Shown here: piece by piece, positions 7,649 through 8,247 of the stretch
How the letters are laid out: every line of letters begins with the position of its first letter
Numbering within the stretch: position 1 is the stretch's first letter
NCBI GenBank assembly: GCA_026388755.1
Contig: JAPLJE010000293.1
Coordinates: 1-8,247 of the forward strand
Reading direction: 5' to 3'
DNA from: Deltaproteobacteria bacterium
GTDB taxonomy: Bacteria; Desulfobacterota; Desulfobacteria; Desulfobacterales; Desulfatirhabdiaceae
DNA: 8,247 bases
Position numbers and translations under genes: made by a program
The notes under the pieces: model-generated
What the model saw: the letters and a program-made list of their open reading frames with translations, nothing else
Databases searched by the model: none
What the model was told of the DNA's origin: nothing

Positions 7649-8233
7649 TCACAGGGTTTCCTCTTTCCAATCGATCAGTGAATGGATGTCCTTCCAGGAA
7701 CCGACTTCATGAAACGGGTGAATTTTTCGATTCCAGGGCTGCCTGAAAACGAGAGGTTCAACACCAGCATCTTTTAACTGGAAACAGGTCTCCAGCCGAT
7801 CCTCAACAAAATAAGCAACCCGATGATCCAGCAGAATTTCCGCTTTGGCATCAAAGGATCCCGTTGTTATTACCTTTATCGCATCGGCATTCAGCGGCAA
7901 AATGTTTTGAATCCAGTCCAAAATCGGACCGGTATAAGGCCGGGCCGTTACAAACAGAATCGGGCTGCTGATTTTTTCAAGCCGGGTCAACACCTCTACT
8001 GCACCTGCCATTGGCTTCAGTGGAACCGAATAACTGCCATCCTGTATTCGTTGAACAATCGTTTCGATCAGATCCGCATCCATTTCAAGACAGTCCTTCA
8101 GCATATAACAGGTAATGTCTTCATAACGAAGATTCTGAACCTGATAGTCTTTTCTGGCAATGTCGAGAAACAGCGTCATGGTATCTGCCAGGACGCCGTC
8201 AAAATCAAACGCAATGGAATCTGGATCAATCAT
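7649..8233 (-). CDS. HAD-family phosphatase, 5'(3')-nucleotidase-like
   Basis: This is a small cytoplasmic haloacid-dehalogenase hydrolase. Numbered from the first ATG, motif I DFDGVLADT is at 11-19 with the nucleophile aspartate 11 and acid/base aspartate 13, motif II TAR at 97-99, a motif III lysine at 131 and motif IV as VEDR at 144-147. The later FRQPWNR (165-170) resembles the QPWN segment of the 5'(3')-deoxyribonucleotidase (NT5C) family, so a nucleotide monophosphate substrate is a reasonable guess, not a proof. A helical cap, about residues 20-80, follows motif I. Two ATGs are adjacent. The second (8231-8233) is preferred, because GAGG (8238-8241) is only one base from the first and four from the second; a stop at 8240-8242 excludes an earlier start. 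One base separates its stop from xerC, so it probably heads or sits within the same operon; its job there is unknown. Confidence 0.85.
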   Translation of the reverse strand: MIDPDSIAFDFDGVLADTMTLFLDIARKDYQVQNLRYEDITCYMLKDCLEMDADLIETIVQRIQDGSYSVPLKPMAGAVEVLTRLEKISSPILFVTARPYTGPILDWIQNILPLNADAIKVITTGSFDAKAEILLDHRVAYFVEDRLETCFQLKDAGVEPLVFRQPWNRKIHPFHEVGSWKDIHSLIDWKEETL

Positions 8234-8247
8234 CATGCCTCAATCCA

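Overview
The window is one continuous minus-strand gene block, about 50% G+C, with almost no spare DNA. Read in transcription order (high to low coordinates) it holds a HAD-family nucleotidase-like phosphatase, xerC, hslV, hslU, argB, argD, argF, argG and the first 84 codons of argH, which runs off the left edge. All key catalytic motifs are intact in every complete gene. The gene content, the HslV N-terminal type (FHG before TTI) and the style of the intergenic repeat suggest a Desulfobacterota (former Deltaproteobacteria) genome, probably near Desulfobacterales. This is inference from recall, not from a search.

Region by region: 7649-8233 encodes a small HAD phosphatase of the 5'(3')-nucleotidase type. 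One base separates it from xerC (6736-7647), a complete tyrosine recombinase. The heat-shock-type protease follows: hslV (6195-6725) for the threonine peptidase and hslU (4765-6132) for the AAA+ unfoldase. The order xerC-hslV-hslU matches codV-codW-codX of Bacillus. The hslU stop codon then overlaps the ribosome binding site of argB, so the protease genes run straight into an arginine operon: argB, argD, argF, argG, argH. This covers N-acetylglutamate phosphorylation, the acetylornithine aminotransferase step, and ornithine to arginine. argC and argJ are not in the window.

Several junctions suggest translational coupling: a 1-nt gap at HAD/xerC, ribosome binding sites overlapping the upstream stop at xerC/hslV and hslU/argB, and an ATGA overlap at argB/argD. 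Three genes appear to start with TTG or GTG (xerC, hslV, argF). The only real gap is 2477-2678, between argD and argF, and it holds a palindromic MITE-like repeat of about 147 bp with a strong internal hairpin.

No phage, defence, CRISPR, RNA gene or clearly new system was seen. The items most worth a second look are the intergenic repeat, the HslV start/propeptide question and the hslVU-arg linkage.
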